The translations under genes were made by a program, and so were the position numbers. The notes under the pieces were generated by a model that was not told the DNA's origin, ran no database searches, and saw nothing but the letters and a program-made list of their open reading frames with translations. A DNA stretch of 64,000 nucleotides from Fratercula arctica (taxonomy: Eukaryota > Chordata > Aves > Charadriiformes > Alcidae): assembly GCA_947846985.1 (NCBI GenBank), contig CANTUZ010000001.1, positions 186,382,455-186,446,454 of the forward strand. The letters are read 5' to 3'. Each line of letters begins with the position of its first letter. Within the stretch, counting starts at the first letter, position 1. Positions 58,801-64,000 of the stretch are shown in pieces.

Positions 58801-61800
58801 CAAATTGAAAAAAAGACATGTTGGAGAAAGGGTCTCAGGTGCACGTGGGCTGATGAGCAGCACGAAGCTGCCGTAGTGAATCCACGATACTGTTTCTGGC
58901 TCCAAAGTGAGAGAGCTCTTCTGCGTACCAGAGATGATAGATCTCTCCACGGTGTGATACAGTCTTACCTCTAAGAGGCTGCAGTACAAAAATAGGGCAG
59001 TTATCTAAAAATGTTAGCATGCATAGACCTCAAAGATACAAGAATATGAAAAGAGTATAATATGACATGGAAACAGTTGAAATGAAGGAAAATTTTTGGC
59101 TGAATGTCAATTAGAAATGATTAATGAGAAACACGTGACTATACCAGAATGTCTTCTACAATAAATAGCTGAGTTTGAGCTAGTCAAAATGTTACTTTTT
59201 CTCTCATTTGCTGAGAAAGATATGGGCTGAATCTTTAGTTATCACTTTGTTTTTTGATATTTTTGTATGTTTGCTATTGCTGATATCTGTGGCTATTAAA
59301 GAAGTTCTTTGCTGCATTGTTCCATCCTGTTCTTGTGGGCTTCACACCTGAACTCCCAGCAAGAATAGACTGGGGCTGAAATACAGTGAAAGGTTGGGTC
59401 AGAGGAGAACTACGAAACGCAGATGTAAATTTCAATTTAACATTATTATGTCACTTTGTTTATGAAATGTATTTTCTCTCTTTTATGTTCGTATCACTGT
59501 GTAATATGAATAGCTTTTTCCAAGATTTTATGTGGTCTCTAAATCCTGATCTTTTCCCCCTAATGTGAAAAGGAAAAAAAAAAACCAACAACCTGTTAGC
59601 TTGGAAAAGGAGGTTTCTTTTTAATGACTGGACTTGAAACGTCAAAAAAATCCACACTTCTGGCCTAATCCTATATGAAATCCCATTACATAGTGGCTTG
59701 AGTAAAACTTAGAGCTGGTTTAGATCCTGAGTGTGCAGATCTGGTGATAATTGGGATAGAAGTCTCTGTTTGTGTGTTTAATACTTCATACACTCCAGAT
59801 ACTCCATACCACTAAATCGGGGTAAGCCTGGTGCAGTAGCATAATCTGCTTTACTAGTTAAAATTGAAAGTTAATCTTTTAAATATATCTCCCTGCTATT
59901 CTGTCTTGATGGCACTCTTTTATCCTAATGCTTTCCCCAGGTACTAGCTCTTGTAGTTAGTTATCATTACTTATTTAAGTTGCCATCCAACTAACATAAA
60001 ATTAGCTAAACCCATTTTGAAGCAAAGCGTCTGGCACTCTTTTTGCTGCGGTGGAGTGCACCTGTTTATACTGGGCCAGAATTTGCCCCAAATGTCTCAT
60101 TTAAAGAACAACATGAATGGTAATTTCAACTATTCTTGTGCCAAATCCTGTCAAAACATTTTTGTTTCTGCACATCATCATTATTCGTTTATGACTGCAT
60201 GGCCGTGGGAAAAGCATTTCTTAGTTAATTACAGACATGGAGCCTGCAGAGGGAGCTCAAACCCTTGTTTATGTGGCCCTCACTAAAATAGCAATTTTTT
60301 TTCTACAGGCAATGGAGTAACTTGTTATTTAAATATATCAGAAATTTGTTCTTCAATGTATAAGGTTTTTGTGCGTGAAACCTAGCTATTTTGGAGATAT
60401 ATGTGAGAGTAAAAGACTTTGCAAAGTGACCGGGAAGAGTGAGGATTTCTGGGACTTGGTAGGTGGCACTGTTTGAAATCTCCAGAGCTCTAATGGCCAG
60501 ACCTCCAAGTCTTCCTTCTCAGTCCTCATTCTGCATGGAAACTAGCTTCAGGAGGTCACCGCTCTGTCACGTCAGAGCCAACGTAGTACAGAAAAACCAA
60601 ATTGAACTCTGTGAGTTGGAGCTTAGATCAGGAACGTGGAGCTGGAATAAATGAGGCCAGGAATAGATGAGCTGAGGAGGCTGTTGCAGACCTTCACCAA
60701 GGCAGGACAGAGAGCGCTTTATTTTGGATGGGAGCAGAGGACAAAACTTCTGGCTGAATGAGATCTTCAAAAAACATTTGATTTACTTTGCTGACTGTGG
60801 TACGTTTAGTCATGAATGTCATGAGAGGAGGGAGGTACGTAAATGCCATTGGAAGGAACCAGTAACATTGCAATATACTGTTTGAAAATGCAAAAAGAAA
60901 AAAAATATGCAAATCTATCAAACAGAGATAAATTAAAGCGATGGTGATGGTGAGAAGGACAGCAGCGCACACCCCTTAATCCTTGCCTTGGCAGGTGCAG
61001 GCAAGGGGTGGGATTTACCAAGACCATGTCCCTGTGCTGGCCTGGGGGCTCCCGAGTTGCAGAAGGCCCCTTCCTCACAGTTGTGAAACATATTGAACTT
61101 CTTACCCTTTTTCTTGTAGCTGAAAATGAGGAAGAATTATGTTGTTTTCTATCTATCCTGTCAGACATTTTGGCTTTGGAAGAGACAGGAGCATGTATGT
61201 AGCCAGAGTCTGGAAACCTGCCAAACTTGGCTGCTGTGAAGGCAAGAAATACCTGTGAGTTTGTTCTATTTTGAGAATCCTTTAATAATTTCAGATGGAG
61301 GAATGGTTTTAGTGGTACCGTTGGGGCTTTTTGGTGCTCATAGGTTTTCCCTATGATTGCCTTTTGTGCCCATTGGCAGTGGGCTCTGGCATGCTCTCAA
61401 AACAGCCTGAAATGAAGATTGGAGTTGGTAGCTCGTCGCTAATTGCAAAGGTCTGATAGAGGCAGAAGAGATGTGTCAGTTTTTTGGTCTTTCTGGTGAA
61501 ATTGTAGATATTACCAGAATGAATGAGGCAGGTGGTGTATCAGGTCATATTGAAAAATTAAACTGTATTTTCAGGGGAAAGGTTTCACCAGTCATTCCAG
61601 TTTCTTTCCTATCTTGTGTCTATGACAGAGGATTTTTGAATTCTGTCTTTAGTACTGGACGGTATAGAATATCTGGCTGCTATTCACTAAAATGTGAATG
61701 GTATCTTTCGATATGGCTTTTTTTTCAAGTACCATTCATGTCTTCTCTAATTTGCTGGAATAAATTTTGAGAATCTCAAGTGCTTAAGTTTCCTACTTGG

Positions 61801-62639
61801 AGAAAAGGTGTCAGTATACTAACATGTTTTTTTGTGAATTAAATATTGGTGATAAATGGTTGTGAACAATAATCACCAGTCAACTAGTCAGTGGGTTGTA
61901 AACAGTGAACTGAAACTCTCCTTTCTTCTTTGTTTTATCTCTAGATCTACAGTTGTCATAGCTTCCTCCTGGTAAACACAAACTGATCTCTGGTGTTGGG
62001 GGGTGAAATCTAAAGCAGAGATGTAGACACCTCCCTCCCTCCAACCTGTTCTAGTTTGTTTTATTGCCAAAACCTCTCAGAGTTTCATGAACACCCTGGA
62101 TCGCGAACATATTTGTAGTTTATTGCAAACAGAGGCTTTAAGGAATATGTTTGCTCACTTTGCTGTTTTTAATCTAGTATCCTTGGTCACATGCTGAAAG
62201 TAAAAAATGTTATTAACCAGTTGGTTCCTGACTATCTTGTGTGTTGCACTGTGATGGCATCTTACTGTTTGCAACAAAACATGATCTATCTTGGATTCAT
62301 GTGGGTAGAGAGGTTTGTATCCACAACAGTTAATTACAGAATTAAGCAATTAACCATTCTTACTGGCTCAGTTATTTTTAAAATAATAATAAATTGCTGT
62401 AGAGTAAATATTAAATTCCTAGTAAGTTGTTAAAATTTTCCCTAAAGATGTTTGTAACATAGTTTGTTAACCTTCTGAGGGAGAAAAAGAGGTAAGTGTT
62501 GACATAGTGTTAACAATTAAAAACTTTGAGTTTTGAGTGGAACCAACCATAATCATCACTGGAAACCACAGACTTTTTTTCAGTCTTTCATGACGTGAAA
62601 GATGTTTTGAGTAAAAACCGTGTGCGTGAACTTCACGTG
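58801..62639. other. Unique DNA, no gene recognised
   Basis: AT-rich, with a G+C-richer patch near 60960-61080. Frames of 90-120 codons here (60806-61168 minus, 61471-61770 plus) match no family I know and lack clear splice context. Confidence 0.5.
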
Positions 62640-62950
62640 TGATGCGCATCGGCTGCCTGGCTTATTCTCTGTTCCCTGCTGGGGCCCCCGATCACCCTCA
62701 CTGTATTTGTGCAGTTCGCACCCGGGCTTTTCTCCTGAAGCTTTTTCCCCCCAAGAGGCAGAGCACGACAGCAGACAGGATTGTTCACCCTTGGATCCAC
62801 TCCAGCCAGACTGACTCCCTTTACCCAGGACAATCCTTCAAGACAAGTCTTGTGCCCTTGCTTGCCCTCACATGTCCCTGTGCCATGCTGAGGGACACAC
62901 AACTCACACCATTGTCATCATGCCGTAAGACCCCACGCTGCTGATCTGTG
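62640..62950. other. G+C-richer segment of unknown origin
   Basis: Noticeably richer in G+C than its surroundings (CTGCTGGGGCCCCCGATCAC, CCCGGGCTTTTCTCC). Overlapping open frames on both strands are an effect of composition. There are too few CpGs for a clear CpG island. It may form the 5' part of the LTR candidate that follows, or be an unrelated patch. Confidence 0.35.
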
Positions 62951-63330
62951 GCCCAATCCTCTCAATATTTGGGACACTTTGAACTGGAGAATGAATGAAA
63001 AATAATGATTGTACTTTGTGGTCACCTAGGGTGCAAAGAAGTTACAGGCTGAGTTGTATAAATTGTGAAGGTGGCGGGTGACCCATTGGGAGAGTCACAA
63101 CCCTGAGCAGTGCATACGTGTGTCTGTCCTCCTGAGTGGTGTTGGTTCAGGTTCATTTCTTCGTGGTTCCTAGACTGCCCTGGTTGGATGGCAGCAGCGG
63201 TAAAACCATCTGCCATGCAGAGTGAGCTTGGGTTTCCTCGGTGACTTTTCACTGCCAGGCTCTAATAAACCCTTGGAAAGTGAAAACCCACCTACAATGA
63301 ACGTCCAAGGGTTTGTGTGTTACTCACTTC
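62951..63330 (+). mobile_element. Possible solitary LTR remnant (plus strand)
   Basis: A TATA-like TATAAAT at 63057-63063 is followed about 200 nt later by AATAAA at 63264-63269. The AATAAA overlaps the first arm of an 11-bp perfect inverted repeat: AAACCCTTGGA at 63267-63277 and its complement at 63304-63314. TATA box, short R region and poly(A) signal in a hairpin is the order expected of a retroviral LTR. No TG...CA ends, target-site duplication or viral gene was found, and I cannot match a known family, so boundaries and identity are tentative. A cryptic promoter with a chance hairpin is the alternative. Confidence 0.25.
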
Positions 63331-64000
63331 ATGTCTGCACCTAGCAAATGATAGAACTGCGAGACTGGTGTATCGCTGACAAAGGCCGAACAGTCAGTCC
63401 TTCCTCTCCCTGTACGTGCGTATAATTGCTACCAATGTTAATTGCTGTTAATTGAGTAAGTTGGGGGGAAAAAAGCTTGCTAAGCAAGCTTAACTTTAAA
63501 GACTAGAAATTTGAAGGGCCTGCTTTAAAGTTGTTCATTACATCTTTTTTAATTTTATTACCCTTGTTATGTTCTCATTATTAAAATACGCTTTGAATAG
63601 GAAGAGTATAATTTTGGTATCTAGCTATTTAACCCTAATATTGTAAATGTAGGGAGTAGCATTTGTATACCAGGAAATAAGTGACAAAATTTTACTTTAA
63701 TTTTTTTTTTTTAGGATTAAATATGGTAGTGTGTATTCTGTGATCACATATACTACATAATGCAAATACATACAATTTAAACTTGGTAATTATTCTGTAA
63801 ATCCATGATTGTGTCTCCTTCCAATTCTTACTTACTCAAGTAGTCTCTCTGTCCTCTTACACATGTAAGGGTTTTGCAGGGTTAAGCCTATGATTTCTAG
63901 TTACTGATATTTAAATCAATACAGGGATTCCCTAAATATCGTCCGTGCATCTTGGAATTTGTATTACTTAATGCTGATATGTACTGTTCACATTTCTTCC
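63331..64000. other. Unique AT-rich DNA
   Basis: Contains a tight hairpin at 63473-63491 (AAGCTTGC / GCAAGCTT with a TAA loop) and a 12-nt T run at 63701-63712. No gene was seen. Confidence 0.55.
63473..63491. repeat. Inverted repeat, 8-bp arms, 3-nt loop
   Basis: AAGCTTGC at 63473-63480 and GCAAGCTT at 63484-63491, separated by TAA. Each arm holds a HindIII-type AAGCTT palindrome. Confidence 0.95.

Noticed and set aside
62633..62944. CpG island or promoter of a gene
   Set aside because: G+C is raised over only about 300 nt and CpGs are too few by eye; no first exon follows.
1..64000. CRISPR arrays, bacterial operons, phage or plasmid functions
   Set aside because: Repeat content and composition are those of a vertebrate nuclear genome; no regularly spaced direct repeats or prokaryotic genes are present.

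Overview
The window is vertebrate nuclear DNA, most likely from a bird (another archosaur or a turtle is possible). The evidence is repeat content: the recognisable interspersed elements are CR1 (chicken repeat 1) LINE fragments with the typical CR1 3' end, plus one old tRNA-derived CORE/MIR-type SINE. There are no Alu, B1 or L1 sequences. The DNA is AT-rich, with rare CpGs and many homopolymer-T tracts. It contains no operons, ribosome binding sites, rRNA, tRNA or CRISPR arrays. I found no intact protein-coding gene; it reads as intergenic or deep-intronic DNA. Most open reading frames are chance frames or lie inside, or antisense to, CR1 copies.

Layout. 1-16.7 kb: mostly unique AT-rich DNA. 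It holds one CR1 fragment cut at both ends (1.09-1.42 kb), a stretch with clustered poly(A)-signal-like hexamers (3.85-4.5 kb), an AAAAG microsatellite (6.36 kb) and a small cluster of symmetric motifs including a perfect 22-bp palindrome (6.8-6.9 kb). 16.7-21 kb: two very short plus-strand CR1 3' tails. 21-55 kb: long unique stretches with scattered inverted repeats, a 32-nt poly-T tract, a TA/TG microsatellite, a purine-rich strand segment (43.8-44.1 kb) and a possible minus-strand LTR end near 36.1 kb. 55.2-58.8 kb: the only repeat-dense block. It has a poly-A run, the SINE, a plus-strand CR1 of about 1.15 kb with its 3' end, and a minus-strand CR1 of about 0.9 kb of another subfamily facing it tail to tail. 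58.8-64 kb: unique DNA that becomes richer in G+C near 62.6 kb, then a possible plus-strand LTR remnant (62.95-63.33 kb).

Function. No set of genes works together here. Both larger CR1 copies are dead: the reverse-transcriptase catalytic Asp-Asp segment is deleted in one and substituted in the other. A few open segments on the minus strand (41.1, 44.2 and 52.8 kb, more weakly 15.0, 32.4 and 5.0 kb) look exon-like, but I recognise no protein and they are offered only as candidates. I did not find convincing evidence of a new biological system. The observations most worth checking are the palindrome cluster, the nested hairpin at 33.75 kb, the minus-strand exon-like segments, and the two LTR candidates in which the AATAAA signal lies within or at the edge of an inverted repeat.
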